64,000 nucleotides of DNA. Source: Anodontia alba. Lineage: Eukaryota; Mollusca; Bivalvia; Lucinida; Lucinidae. How positions within the stretch are numbered: position 1 is the stretch's first letter; each line of letters begins with the position of its first letter. Where the stretch lies: the NCBI GenBank assembly GCA_964016985.1, contig OZ024823.1:61834514-61898513 (forward strand), in the 5' to 3' direction. This document shows positions 34,169 to 45,129 of the stretch, piece after piece. Under the pieces are notes generated by a model. It made no database searches. It worked only from the letters and a program-made list of their open reading frames with translations, and was not told the origin of the DNA. Position numbers and translations under genes: made by a program.

Positions 34169-34434
34169 AAACCAGTCTAGTGGTCCTCGTCCCATGACGC
34201 CACTAGGTCAAAATCACAATGTTTTAATGAGGATTGAAACTGTCACAAAGAGTAAGAATAACGATATTAGAGATAGCTTATAAATCAGATTAAAGTGTCA
34301 GTTGTCGCAAATGGAAACAAAGGCGGAAATATCTATGACACATGAGGGAGGAATGCGTCCGAGAAAAGTAATGAATGTATTTATTTCATTCATCGACGAG
34401 ACTATTTTAATGAGTAAACTGAGTAGTCCGGTAA

Positions 34435-34541
34435 CCCAACAGACATTAAAAGTTAAAACAACGTCGATTCTACGTTGATTCAACATAATTACGTTAAATC
34501 AATATTAAACTGAATTGTTTCAAAGAAGTGTGCCCGCTGGG
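34435..34541. mobile_element. CCCAGC-type MITE
   Basis: CCCAACAGACATTAAAAG start, GTGCCCGCTGGG end, with AACGTCGATTCTACGTTGAT inside; related to 2,460-2,571. Confidence 0.7.
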
Positions 34542-34602
34542 AATATTTATGAGTAGAAAAAAAGTAATCATCCATTAATTAAAGTCTAAAACATCTGCTT
34601 TG

Positions 34603-35463
34603 GTTCGTTGGTTTGGTTTAACGGCCCAGTCAACACTAGGTCATGTTGAGCCGATTAGTTTACCTAGCCACAATTTTCCTGAGCAGGCCTAGTCCTCTAA
34701 GTGTTAACCAAGTCACACTTTTCCTAGGCAGGCTTATTCCTCTAAGTGTTAACCTAGCCGCACTTTTCCTAGGCAGGCTTAGTCTTCTGAGTGTTAACAT
34801 TGCCACAGTTTTCCTAGGCAGACTTAGTTCACTAAGTGTTAACCTAGCCACAATTTTCTAGGCAGGCTTATTCCGCTAAGCGTTAACCTAGCCACACTTT
34901 CTTAGGCAGACTTAGTACGCTAAGCGTTAACCTAGTCACACTTTTCCCAGGCAGGCTTAGTCTGCTAAGTGTTAACCTAGCCACACTTTTCCTTGGCAGA
35001 CTTAGTCCTCTGAGCGCAGTTTTCCTAGGCAGGCTTAGTTCACTAAGTGTTAACCTGGCCACACTTTTTTTTAGACAGGCTTAGTCCGCTAGGCGTTAAT
35101 CTAACCACATTTTCCTAGGCAGGCATATTCCGCTAAACGTTAACCTAGTAACACTTTTCCTAGGCAGGCTTAGTCCGCTAAGTGTTAACCTAGCCACACT
35201 TTTCCTAGGCAGGCTTAGTCCGCTAAGTGTTAACCTAGCCAAATGTTTCCTTGGCAGGCTTAGTCCGCTTAGCATTAACCAGTACATTAACGCATTCTTT
35301 AGCCAGAAACTGACAATGCCCTTCTTGAGTCTGCCGAAGGGATAGAATGGCAGCAGAAAACATTTCATAATCAATCTACACGAAAGAATGTTGCCGGACC
35401 CGTCGACCCGCGACCTCCTGATCATCCGTCGGATGCGCATCCGACTGAGCCACCGAGGCTGGC
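34603..35463 (-). mobile_element. SINE enlarged by an internal 45-bp array
   Basis: Same SINE as 10,796-11,090. Head at 35,463-35,395 (box A TGGCTCAGTCGG; box B decayed to GGGTCGACGGG), body 35,394-35,280, tail CCGTTAAACC at 34,603-34,625. Flanked by ACATCTGCTTTG (34,591-34,602) and ACATTAGCTTTG (35,464-35,475), two mismatches. Length 861 bp versus 295 bp, the excess being repeats of one body segment. Confidence 0.9.
34655..35275 (-). repeat. 45-bp minisatellite inside the SINE
   Basis: About 13 full units plus one partial (~35,010), each TTAACCTAGCCACACTTTTC + CTAGGCAGGCTTAGTCCGCT. The intact SINE at 10,796 has this segment once (~10,860-10,905). Because 45 is a multiple of three, repetitive open frames appear on both strands; they are not genes. 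Confidence 0.95.
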
Positions 35464-35734
35464 ACATTAGCTTTGTAGCCCTGGAACTCTACATAACTTT
35501 GTAATAGCGAATCCTGCCTTTGTTATCTATTGCATTTATCGCTTTATCTTGATAATAATGTAAATTATGTGCGCTATTATGAGTGAAAACAAATATAAAT
35601 ATTGTTACCCAGCAAAGGCCATAATCATGGATCACAGCCATACCGAGGTACGGAGAGAATAAACAACGACAAGACAGAACGATACAGTTGCAACACTAAC
35701 ATACAAACAAAGAAGAACTACAACAGAGGATCCG

Positions 35735-36011
35735 CATTACGAAAACATACCTATTCTAATATATTGAAAATTTCACACCAAAAAAAATGAAACTTTTCAA
35801 ATAAAAATTCTGATATTTTCATATTTCTGCTCAAAACATAGATTGTGGGTACTCGTTAGAACCGCCTCGGCGAGGCGGTTCTAACGAGTACCCACAATCT
35901 ATGTTTTTGAGCAGAATAAGAAAAATAATGTATACCCCTGTAAACCCCAGTTTTACTATATAAAAGTGGGGTTTAAGGGGGTCAAAACTATATGGGCATG
36001 TTTTCGTGATG
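35735..36011. mobile_element. Family E MITE, full length
   Basis: Ends CATTACGAAAACATACCTAT and the complement of ATGGGCATGTTTTCGTGATG. Hairpin core 35,828-35,912 is almost a perfect palindrome centred on 35,870 with GAACCGCCTCG/CGAGGCGGTTC at the tip. After the core comes a second dyad, CCCCAGTTTTACTATATAAAAGTGGGG. Confidence 0.9.
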
Positions 36012-36144
36012 GTCTTGGAACTGTTAGCAGAAACAACTACGGATAGGAGTTTCACCCATTCACCCCTGAGTTTTTATAGAAGACTATTCCATCTTTAAAT
36101 TTGAACATGCCCATTTTTGCAAATAGGGGTTTCATTCAAAAATC

Positions 36145-36640
36145 AAAAACAGAATGGCAAACAGTATAGATCTTGATGAGACGGCACGTTACACTGTTTA
36201 CACAGGTATTTGTTTTGATAAGCCGGGCTGAAAGGGTTAAACTCGGTTTACTCGATCAAAACCTCGTCCTTAATTCTGATGCAGCTCAAAATTGCAACTA
36301 TCAGTTCGGCCCAAGTAGACTCCTCTCCCTCACAAGAGAAGCATCACAGTGAAACAGCTCAATAGCAATCTGAGGCCAGAGCGAGAGAAAACAACAAGGT
36401 GAGCCACTGTGGACACGACCACAGACAACAGTAGTTAGGCACCAGCCTTTTGTAACAAACTGAGGAAAGAGCCGTCATGTAGTCTGAGCCGGACCCGCCG
36501 TCATGCAATTACAATGTAAAGAGGGTAGCAAAGTTATCAACAATAAACTCTTGTTTAGCGAAGATTAGAACTATATATTGTTGTTGTTTGTTGACGTTAT
36601 GTTATTCAACAGGGATTACGGGATTGTGTAGGTTAAAACC
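36145..36640. other. Family A relic, then unassigned DNA
   Basis: GGCAAACAGTATAGATCTTG..ACACTGTTTACACAGG at 36,152-36,205 is a shrunken family A stem. The rest has an AATAAA at ~36,541 and no coding sequence; an LTR-like origin was considered but no TG..CA pair was found. Confidence 0.45.
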
Positions 36641-36777
36641 AGTTAGCTCATTAACCCTTTAATACTTAGCTCCTTTAAAAATTTATAACATAAATAGATA
36701 AAGTAGCAATCCGATTTGTACGACTGAAGAGTCCATTGAGAGATTTAGACATTAATGGGTCATCTCCTTTAGTCATC

Positions 36778-36950
36778 AGCTTACTTCAAGGGGACTGGAT
36801 ACACTTGGTAGATTTTTCGCCATTTTTGTCAAGGAAGACAGCATTTCTAACTTCTTGTTCTTGTTCGGTAATTTTTCACACTAAGTCCCTTCTTTAAAGA
36901 GGTCTTTTCTAAAAGGAAAGAATTTGCCCCCACATCGATAAAATCCATAA
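36778..36950 (+). mobile_element. Family B fragment
   Basis: CAAGGGGACTGGATACACTT start and AAAGGAAAGAATTTGCCCCC; right half missing. Confidence 0.65.
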
Positions 36951-37059
36951 AAGTACATTCCTACAATAATAACGTGACAGAAAAGGACGGTTCTTTGTTG
37001 TCTATATGATGACTATATATAATAAACGTGGCGTCCGCAAATGCGTATTGGATAACCCA

Positions 37060-38360
37060 CTTAAAAAGCGGCAGCCACTCTTAGCTCCTTCAAAAGCGGA
37101 TATCTAAGGACCATTCGCAGAAACCACTCTTTGCGCATTCGAAAGCATCCTAGAAGTATTCGCGGGGGCCATTCTTTGCGCCTTTGAAAGCAGGTTATCC
37201 AAAAAACATTTGTGGAAGCCACTCTTAACTCATTTGAAAGCGGGTTATCCGAGAAACTTTCATGAAGGCACTCTATGCTCCTTTGAAAGAGGATTATCAA
37301 AGAAACATTCATGCAAGCCACTCTTAGCTCCTTTGAAAGTTATCCAAGGAACATTCGTTGAAGTAATTCTTAGCTGCTTTGAAAGCGGATTATCCGATTA
37401 TCCAAGGAGCATTCTTGGAAGCCAGTCTTAGCCCCTTTGAAAGTGGGTTATTAAAGAAACATTCGTGGAAAACACTCTTAGCTCCTTTGAAAGCGAGTTA
37501 TCAACGGAGCATTCGTGGAAGCCACTCTTAGCTCCTTTCAAAGTGAATTATCCAAGGATCATTTTTGGAAGCCACTCTTAGCACCTTTAAAAGCGGGTTA
37601 TTCAAGGAACATTCGCGGAAGCCACTCATAGCACCTTTGAAAGCGGGTTATCCAAGGATCATTCGTAGAAGCTACCCTTAGCTCCCTCAAAGCGGGTTAT
37701 CCAAGGATCATTCGTGGAAGCCCTTCTTAGCTCCCTTAAATGCGGGTTATCCAAAACATTTGTGGAAGCCATTCTTAGCTCTTTTGAAAGTGAGTTATTC
37801 AAGGAGCATTCGTGGAAGCCACTCATAGCTCCTTTGAAAGCGGGATATCCAAAACATTCGTGGAGGCCAATCTTAGCTCCTTTAAAAGCGGGTTATCCAA
37901 GGACCATTCGTGGTAGCCACTCTTAGCTCCTTTGAAATCGGATTATCCAAAGAGCATTCGTGGAAGCCAATCTTAGCTTCTTTGAAAGCGGGTTATCCAA
38001 GGAGCATTCGTGGAAGCCACTCTTAGCTCCTTTAAATGCGGATTATCCAAAGAACATTCGTGGAAGCCACTCTTTAATCCTTTGAAAGCGGGTTATCCAA
38101 GGAATATCGTGGAAACCACTCATAGCACTTTTGAAAGCGGATTATTCAAAAAGCATTTGTGGGCGCCACTCTTAGCTCCTTTGTAAGTGGGTTATCCAAG
38201 GAGCATTTTAGGGAAACCACTCTTAGCTCCTTTGAAAGCCGGTTATCCAAGGAGCATTGCAGAAGCCACGTTTAGCTCATTTGAAAGCGGGTTATCCAAG
38301 TACTCGGGACAGCCACACCTAGCTCTTCTCGGAAGCGGACCATCCAAGAAGCATTCGCAA
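37060..38360 (+). repeat. 50-bp minisatellite, ~26 units
   Basis: GGAAGCCACTCTTAGCTCCT + TTGAAAGCGGGTTATCCAAG + GAGCATTCGT repeats with near-exact 50-bp spacing (for example GGAA at 37,517, 37,567, 37,617). Units at both edges are more diverged than the middle ones. Not coding: 50 is not a multiple of three and stops occur in every frame. Confidence 0.97.
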
Positions 38361-38833
38361 GAGTATCCATTTGTGTTTGCAGAAGCTTCTATTTTATACG
38401 AAAAGCGTACCGATGTTAAACGGCTGCATTCATGTTGTCTTTTCAGAGCATTTACTTCCACAGCCACACTGGACCTTATCTAGTGTGTATAGGCGAAACA
38501 ATGACAGTCTGATCTGGGACGTACCTAAAGTACACTGTTTATTTCAAGCCGCCAAGCTTGTTTACCTTTTCTGATAATGTTTGTAGATCGACACTCACAT
38601 ATAATTCCGATTAACAATAATCCTAGTATATTTATCATACATGGGAAGATTAGATATAAATTATAAGGAATTATAAAATATTTCTTTTGTCTGCGTGTTA
38701 ATAGTTGAAAAGTACAAACAGATTAAAGCTTTATTTTGATTAATTGCCAAATATAGTAGGCCCTGCAGAAATTATGGCAAATTGCAATTTATGTACAAAA
38801 GAAATGGTATAATGGTAATGCTATTCCGGACTG
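38361..38833. other. Unassigned
   Basis: Possible A-like relic CAGTCTGATCTGGGAC at ~38,504; no gene. Confidence 0.4.
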
Positions 38834-39080
38834 TATATGAGCCGCATCAAGTGAGAAAATGCCTTCGAACATGCGCAAAATGCGCAAATTCAGATCATCC
38901 TGCGCATGCGCAAAGTATCAGCCCAGCATTTGCTCTAAATTCATACAGTATATAGTATCCAATGATTCTGTTAGCGGACAGCGAAGGCCCTAATCAGACT
39001 GCGCATCCGCGCAGTCTGATCTGGGCCTTTGCTGTCCGCACATGCTCCGAATGCACTTTTTCGCTTGAAGCGACCCATAT
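38834..39080 (+). mobile_element. Family D MITE, full length
   Basis: TATATGAGCCGCATCAAGTG start and CGCTTGAAGCGACCCATATG end form an imperfect TIR. Hairpin GGCCCTAATCAGACTGCGCA / GCGCAGTCTGATCTGGGCC, flanked by GCGGACAG / CTGTCCGC. Confidence 0.85.
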
Positions 39081-39139
39081 GATTATGTAATAGTATTCTA
39101 TACCATCATCTATCTATATAAAAAATGGACGACAAGATG

Positions 39140-39345
39140 GTGGTAAGGGACTGTTATATTTGCAGAAAGTAAGGGAAGGATGCAAGATACTATTTCTGCG
39201 GTTTCTGCACTGTCATTCGCTATTTCCCTGGTCTTCCCCTCTTTCCCTGTTTCCCCTCTTCTACTAGCTCTTCTGGCCTTTTTCTCCCTCTATCTGGGAG
39301 GTGATATAAAATGACCCACAATGGTTGACGTGTCATTAAAATAAC
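39140..39345 (+). mobile_element. SINE-like retroposon, 3' part
   Basis: Shares a pyrimidine-rich body, CTGGGAGGTGATATAAAATG and the end GACCCACAATGGTTGACGTG with the element at 54,693-54,982. The head is not present. Confidence 0.6.
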
Positions 39346-39667
39346 TAAACCAAATTGGTATGACATGTATGTATCTGCGTGTCCACAACGTCATGCCCAC
39401 CAACTCCTCCCGCTTTATCGAACTTAATGAAAAATGATATGCCCTGAGGTAAGGCATAATCCAACAAAACAGACGTCAGTGATTTGACCATTCCCTAGAA
39501 GATAAAGATCTATGAAATTTCAATATTAAAACTTACCGATTAAACAGTTAATTGAAAGCGACAGCATACTTTCATTAGAAAATATCTGTTCATTTCGTAG
39601 GCGGGTTTTAAATGATATACTACTTCATTTTACGAAATCCGGGTAGAAGCTAGAAGCTAAACATAAT

Positions 39668-39862
39668 TTGGGCTGCATCAAGCGAAACATTCACAGCACC
39701 CTGCACATGCGCAAGGGCATTTGTTCTCCATTAAAACATTCTATAGCTTCCAATGATTCTGTCAGCGGACAGTGAAGGCCCAGATCAGACTGCGCATCCG
39801 CGCAGTCTGATCTGGGTCTTCGCTGTCCGCATATGCCCAAGGACACGTGTTCGCTTGGCGCG
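39668..39862 (+). mobile_element. Family D MITE, internally shortened
   Basis: GGGCTGCATCAAGCGAAAC start, CGCTTGGCGCGCC end, hairpin GGCCCAGATCAGACTGCGCA / GCGCAGTCTGATCTGGGTC. Confidence 0.82.
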
Positions 39863-39907
39863 CCTAATTCAAACTTTCAACACAAACATTTGTTTACTGC
39901 TCAATCA

Positions 39908-39910
<3 letters not shown>

Positions 39911-39955
<45 letters not shown>
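39911..39955 (+). repeat. (TG)n microsatellite
   Basis: Pure GT dinucleotides. Confidence 0.97.
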
Positions 39956-39959
<4 letters not shown>

Positions 39960-40299
39960 CGCATGTAGTTAGGAATCTTTCCACGCAGTGTACCTTATCT
40001 TTTACTCTTCCAGTTTAGCTCTCTAAGCATATTAGAGCCCTGACCTTAACGTTGAGCCTATGCCCATAAGTCCAGCCAACTGGTCATGCCCTTCGGTTCT
40101 GTCCATAAGCTCAGCCCTCTTGCTCTGGTACGCCGAATATTTTTGCACTTGCGCATTCTAAAGTGACGTTAATAATAATCCCTTACAGTGAACGCAATAA
40201 TGAGACGAGCAATAAAGAACAAAGGTAAAAAAGACCAAGTCTGCCCACGACCATATCTCTCTAGCTGTCAAATTTTGGGTAAAAAGTCGCAGAACGGAG
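39956..40299. other. Unassigned
   Basis: No gene or repeat recognised. Confidence 0.4.
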
Positions 40300-40500
40300 G
40301 AAAATGTTATGATCCTAAAATGTTTGCCTCATTTTTTTACATAGCCTAAGATAAACTGCTTCTTTCAACCGAAAAGTATCGATATTTTTTCTACATATGT
40401 TGTGGAACTCATTAGAAGCGCCTCTGTGAGGCGCTTCTAATGAGTACCAGCAACATATGTTTCCATGGAGCAGTATAAAAATAAAAAATCGAGACATTCT
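40300..40500. mobile_element. Family G MITE with hairpin core
   Basis: ACATATGTTGTGGAACTC, GAAGCGCCTC..GAGGCGCTTC, GAGTACCAGCAACATATGT. Stem class with G:C at the variable position, like 18,680-18,925. Outer ends unclear. Confidence 0.72.
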
Positions 40501-40839
40501 AGTAGAAAATGACCAAATGTTAACTGCTTTCTGCAGAGATCCAGATCAGCATGGCATGTGCACAATATGAGCAAGGTCTACGCGGTTCATTCAAGATCGA
40601 GCATTATGTTAGCGCAGGGCAGCGGAGTCTACGTTGGTCAGATAGGTCAAGGTCGGTATCTATATTTAGGTCTCACTTCTGTACTTATTCTAATGGATTC
40701 TTCTTTCTTAGCAGCTGAACTAATCTATTTAGAACCTAACCTCTTTTCATCCCTGAATTCTGAAATGGAATCTTCCATCTTTGAATCAAGTCAGAACAAT
40801 TGTTCCAAAAAGAGATCTGAGTCAAAAATCAAAACAGAA

Positions 40840-41285
40840 TGGCAAACAGTGCAGATCCTGATGAGGCGCTCGTTACAAGCCATCTCATCAGGATCTACAG
40901 TAAAACCTCAATGGCTCGAACATCTTTGGGACCATGTTAATGTGTTCGAGACATGGGTAGTTTGAGCCACTGAGGGTTAATCATGGCTCCAGGTCAGGAA
41001 GCAAATGATGATAAGGGAAGTTTTTTCATCTTCTATACAAACAATGGTATGTTGAGTGTACTTATTAGAATCGCCTCGACTAGGGGATTCTAATGAGTAC
41101 ATACAACATTTAATTTCATGATAAAATAAGAAAATTTCCCTAAATGTTTGTTTTCTTCAGTTATCGAAAGAATTTCGAAGGGATTAAAAAACGAGTTCGA
41201 ATCATCCAAAGTAAACGAGCCATCGGTGTTCGAGTCATCGAGGTTTTAATGTACAATGTTTGCAACAAATGTTTTGGTTTGCAGG
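40840..41285. mobile_element. Family A element split by a family F insertion
   Basis: GGCAAACAGTGCAGATCCTG to CATCAGGATCTA (40,842-40,897) resumes after the F element as TACAATGTTTGC (41,252-41,263) and GCAGGGCTGAAAGGGTT. Removing the insertion and one TA rebuilds the usual A arm. Confidence 0.88.
40898..41251. mobile_element. Family F MITE, 354 bp, TA target duplication
   Basis: CAGTAAAACCTCAATGGCTC at the left and the complement of CATTAAAACCTCGATGACTC at the right; TA at 40,896-40,897 and 41,252-41,253. Hairpin core at 41,045-41,112 with GAATCGCCTCG..GGGGATTC. An open frame covering 40,558-40,965 crosses the A/F junction and is not a gene. Confidence 0.92.
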
Positions 41286-41294
41286 GCTGAAAGG

Positions 41295-41440
41295 GTTAGA
41301 GGGAAATTGACACACTTTCAAGGGAGGCAACTGTCGGTTTTCCTTCCCTTGTGTAGCAATTGTTTTCCTTTTAGAGCAGACTCCTTTTCAGATTGGAAGC
41401 AAACCTTTGTTGAAAGAGCTACCTCCCCTGAAAGTATATC
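41295..41440 (+). mobile_element. Family B fragment
   Basis: AGGGAGGCAACTGTC, TTTTCCTTTTAGAGCAGAC and AGAGCTACCTCCCCTGAAAG. Confidence 0.6.
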
Positions 41441-41469
41441 GATTCAACAACCAATGTCATGCTGAATAA

Positions 41470-42600
41470 ATTAAGATGCCATGCCATGCCATAGTATGAA
41501 CTATAATGAAATGTTAAGCCTAACTTGCAATATGAAGAAATGGCGGGCCTTAATGTATGTGAATAAAAGCACTGCAAGCACTGAACCATGCCCCATGTGT
41601 GAAGTTTTAGCAAAATATCTGAAACGGTTTCCAACTTACAGGGCTGACACGAGTACATGGTAGAAATGGCCATTTTCAATATTTACTATGGTCGAAGGGA
41701 GGTAACTCCAAAAGTAGGTTAATCAGAGCTATAGTTCTTTAGTTCTTGAGTTCTGCACCTTCTCTCACGGTACTTTACATTTGTGGAAAATTTCATGAAA
41801 ATATCTCAAAGAGTTTTCAACTTACAGAGCGGACACAAGAACATTGTAGAAATGGCTATGTTCAATGTTCAAAGGGCAATAACCCCAAAACAGGCAAACC
41901 AGAGTTACGGTTCATAAGTTCTGCATATTTTTATTGTAGAGCTTTTAACTTGTGTGAAGTTTCGCCAAAATAACTGGAAGATTTTCTAACTTATAGAGTG
42001 GACCCTAGTACATCGTAGAAACGGCTATTTTTAATATTTACGAAGTTCAATGGGCCGTAACTTCATAGGTTGGTTAACCAGAGTTATGGTTCTTGTGTTC
42101 TTCACGTTGTCTTATAATACATTACACTTGTGTGAAATTTCATAAAAAAATCTGGAACGGTTTTAAACGTACAGAGCGGACATGAGTACATGGTGGAAAT
42201 GGTTATGTTCAATGTCCAAAGGGCAATAACTCCAAAAGTAGGCAAACCAGAGTTACAAATTATATGTTCTGCACGTCTTCTTATAGTGCATTACATTTGT
42301 GTTAATTGTCGTGAAAATATCACAGACGATATCGGAGTTATGGAGCGGACACGAGTACTTGGTAGAAATGGCTGTGTTCAAAATTCAAAGGGTAATAACT
42401 TCATAAGTAAGCAATCTAGAGTTATGGTTCGTGTGTTCTGCACATCGTCTTATAGTGCTTTACATTGGTGTGAGTTCCGTGAAAATATCTCAAACGGTAT
42501 CAGAGTTATGGAGCGGACATGAAATAATGAACCGCTGGCGGACGGACGGACGCACAGACGGACACTCAAAATTTCGGACGGTATAACATACCGGGCCATA
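41470..42600 (+). mobile_element. P4: ~170-bp units ending in GGACGG tract
   Basis: GAGCGGACAYGAGTACATGG-type marks at ~41,641, 41,827, 41,996, 42,174, 42,343 and 42,511 (spacing 168-186). Each unit has GTAGAAATGGCTATGTTCA and AAAGGGCAATAACTCC. Ends GGCGGACGGACGGACGCACAG and GGTATAACATACCGG. Repetitive open frames are artefacts. Confidence 0.85.
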
Positions 42601-42639
42601 AAAATATGAAAACCGACTCATTTTTTCGTCTGATCATTT

Positions 42640-42965
42640 TCCCTAGAGAATGCTAACGTCATTATTTTACAGTGTACCATAAACGATATATTAAAATGCA
42701 ATTAACGGCAAAACGGCATCTGTCTTATTTGTTTTTTTTTTTTTCCAGAAAACAAGGTTTTTCATTTTTCATTAAGTTTGAAAGTCCCAAAGATGGAATG
42801 TATTTACTTTTTCAGTAATTGCCATGTCGCGGCTTGACGTCAGATGCAAAGTGTCTTCAAGGGGACAATTTACATAAAATGGCAAAACCTATTTTCTAGG
42901 GAAAAAAGGAAAAGAATATTTCAAAGTGTCGTTTGCTGAAAATTTTACCCATCATACTAAGCGTT
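42640..42965. mobile_element. Family C MITE interrupted by a 63-bp fragment
   Basis: Left arm CCAGAAAACAAGG..TTTTTCATT and right arm TTTACATAAAATGGCAAAAC..GTCGTTTGCTG..CATACTAAGCG are separated by 42,780-42,842, which is foreign to the family and recurs inverted at 43,170-43,232. Confidence 0.7.
42780..42842 (-). repeat. Inverted copy of 43,170-43,232
   Basis: Minus-strand reading TGACGTCAAGCCGCGACATG then GCAATTACTGAAAAAGTAAA, matching 43,170 onward with about three mismatches. Reads MAITEKVNTF from an ATG preceded by GCGAC. Confidence 0.85.
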
Positions 42966-43169
42966 TAATAAATAAAAATAGCATTTAAAGGATACATGTT
43001 TAATTAAAAGCTATAAAGGGTAGGTAGTCCAAGACAGCAGAGAATACCTTCAATATGGGACTGAATAAATAGCGAAGAGAATGTATATTTGAATTTTGTA
43101 TTATTCCCAGGCCATAATCAGACGGCGTATGGATTGTTTATATTTATATTCCAAATTTGTCTAAACTGT

Positions 43170-43232
43170 GACGTCAAGCCGCGACATGGCAATTACTGAA
43201 AAAGTAAATACATTCCAACCTTGGGACTTTTA
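43170..43232 (+). repeat. Inverted copy of 42,780-42,842
   Basis: TGACGTCAAGCCGCGACATG onward; contains a perfect TGACGTCA. The short ATG frame MAITEKVNTFQPWDF ends at TAA (43,230-43,232). Confidence 0.85.
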
Positions 43233-43421
43233 AATTTACACCGGTACGGCAGAATAATTCCTATTGTGGGCTCTTGTTGCATAGAAGTTTCGGCTAACAA
43301 TACAATGCGTAGCGATCCTTTAACACCTAACAGGACAAGAACTGCGGTCAAGTCGAGGTCACGAAAAAAAGTAACAGAGGAAGAACAGAAACTCATGGCA
43401 AGGAAATTCGGCCGCGACTGA
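43200..43421 (+). CDS. Candidate exon fragment, unrecognised
   Basis: Open from 43,200 to a TGA at 43,419-43,421 (~73 codons), no ATG at the left edge; an internal Met is at 43,308. The C-terminal reading, NRTRTAVKSRSRKKV then TEEEQKLMARKFGRD, is basic then charged-helical and looks more protein-like than other open frames here. No homolog recognised. It follows a duplicated ATG-bearing fragment (43,170-43,232) in another frame. Could be a terminal exon, a retrocopy or chance. Confidence 0.25.
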   Translation, partial: KSKYIPTLGLLNLHRYGRIIPIVGSCCIEVSANNTMRSDPLTPNRTRTAVKSRSRKKVTEEEQKLMARKFGRD

Positions 43422-43437
43422 TGTCAAGCCAAGTTTA

Positions 43438-43670
43438 TATGGGCCGCGTCGAGCGAAAAAAGTGCCTTCAAATATGCGCAAAATGCACAGATTCAGATCA
43501 TCCTGCGCATGCGCAAAGTATCATCCGGGCCTTTGCTCTCCATTCATACTTTCTGTAGTATCCGGTGGTTATGTAAGCGGACAGTGAAGGCATGATCAGA
43601 CTGTGGGATTGCACAGGCTGATCTGGGCCTTCGCTGTCCGCATGTGCCCGAAGGCACGTTTTCGTATTTG
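43438..43670 (+). mobile_element. Family D MITE
   Basis: TATGGGCCGCGTCGAGCG start; ATGCGCAAAATGCACAG; hairpin arms AGTGAAGGCATGATCAGACT / GGCTGATCTGGGCCTTCGCT; end GAAGGCACGTTTTCG. Confidence 0.82.
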
Positions 43671-45129
43671 TTGTGAAGTCATCTATCACTGGCTGTATTT
43701 AAAGAACAGTACCGAGTCTTTATATATGAGGGTTAGAGAAAATAGGTCAGCGGCCCATAATTTAAAAGTTGCTCAGTGACTCAATCTATGGCATGTGGTT
43801 TGTTGCAACATTAAATGAATGCCTATTTAGTTGAGTTTATATGCATCAACATGTACGTTGATATAGCATAAAATAATTTTAATGCATTGAAATTAATATT
43901 TAAATTGCAAAAGTTGTCTTTTATGTTGCCAAACGCTTAGTTTTAAATGCTAAAAAATAATTTAAATGCATTAAATACTCTTTAATGGTTACCATCTTGT
44001 TTTATATGCCTAAACATTTGTCTTAAAATGTTACAAAACATGATAAATGCATATTAATAAATATTTATTTGTAAAAGTATTGTTTATATGCTTAGAGTTT
44101 TCCTTTACGTGATATAGAGTGGTTTAATTGCATTAAAGTTACTATTTATTGATTCAGTTCTTTATTTATGTTTACATCTATATGTGCTCAAATGCTCTAA
44201 ACACTGTAAAGCTATCATTTGTATGCAAAAACTGAGCCATCCAGCAGCAAAGCCCCGAGCTTTGTCACTACTGCTTTTATCCAAACAATAGATTTTCTTT
44301 ACACTCTGCATTTTGCTTTCCCGTATGATTGTAAAAGTTATAAAACAATAAAAATGCTGAACCTGGTATCATAATTCTGGTGCTTCAAAGATGTGCCCCC
44401 TTAGGTAATTTTCTTCCAAGTTGTTCTAGGCCCTAGAAGTACTGAGAAAATCATTCTAACGCAGCAACTTACACCTATGAGATACCTTCAGTTATTGCAT
44501 CAGAATGACATTAGAATATGCAAAGTGCAGGAAAGCCTTAAGGATGTAAAACAAACTCTAATATACCTAATAATCAACATTTTTGTCCACCGAGATGATA
44601 AAAATTTACTGTAGTTTAAACAGAAATTACTAAATATTCAAATATTAAAACCACTTTCTAAAAACAACCCCGCCCCCACCCCCACCCGCACCCCCCCCCA
44701 AAAAAAAAAACAAACAAAAAAAAAAAACAAACAAAAAAACATTCAACTTTCAAATAATGATCACTACTTAATGTGTAGTATTATTCTGAAATGACATAAA
44801 ATTTCTAAATAACTGAACAATTTTGATAAAGTCAATCGATCGATTTCAAAAGGTCAGTATTGCTTTAAAATGGTATGTTGTTATATTCTAAATATATATA
44901 GAGACAATCTGAATAATAATGCACACCAAAATGATAGTTTGTCCTAGTAAATAGTTATACATTGTTACCCCACCCCCTGCTTTCTAGGAACATACGCTCA
45001 ACATGATGAAATGTGGTTAAAATGGTTCAAATAGCCACATAGATATAATTCTTATTTGTAATAAATACATAATATTGCAGGATTCGTCTAATAACTCGAA
45101 TTATATGCATGTGTTGCATATTTGGAAGA
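43671..45129. other. AT-rich gap; simple repeat at 44,680-44,742
   Basis: Very AT-rich, with recurring ATGC(A/T)TTAAA-type words at ~43,840-44,140, possibly a diverged tandem repeat. A C-rich to A-rich simple tract lies at 44,680-44,742. No gene. Confidence 0.5.

Noticed and set aside
36236..36640. Possible solo LTR
   Set aside because: Only an AATAAA and moderate complexity; no TG..CA ends, primer-binding site or target duplication found.
37060..38360. CRISPR-like regular array
   Set aside because: No unique spacers: the whole 50-bp unit repeats. The window is eukaryotic.
40558..40965. 135-codon plus-strand frame
   Set aside because: Its end runs through a family A palindrome and into a family F MITE; no domain or codon signal.
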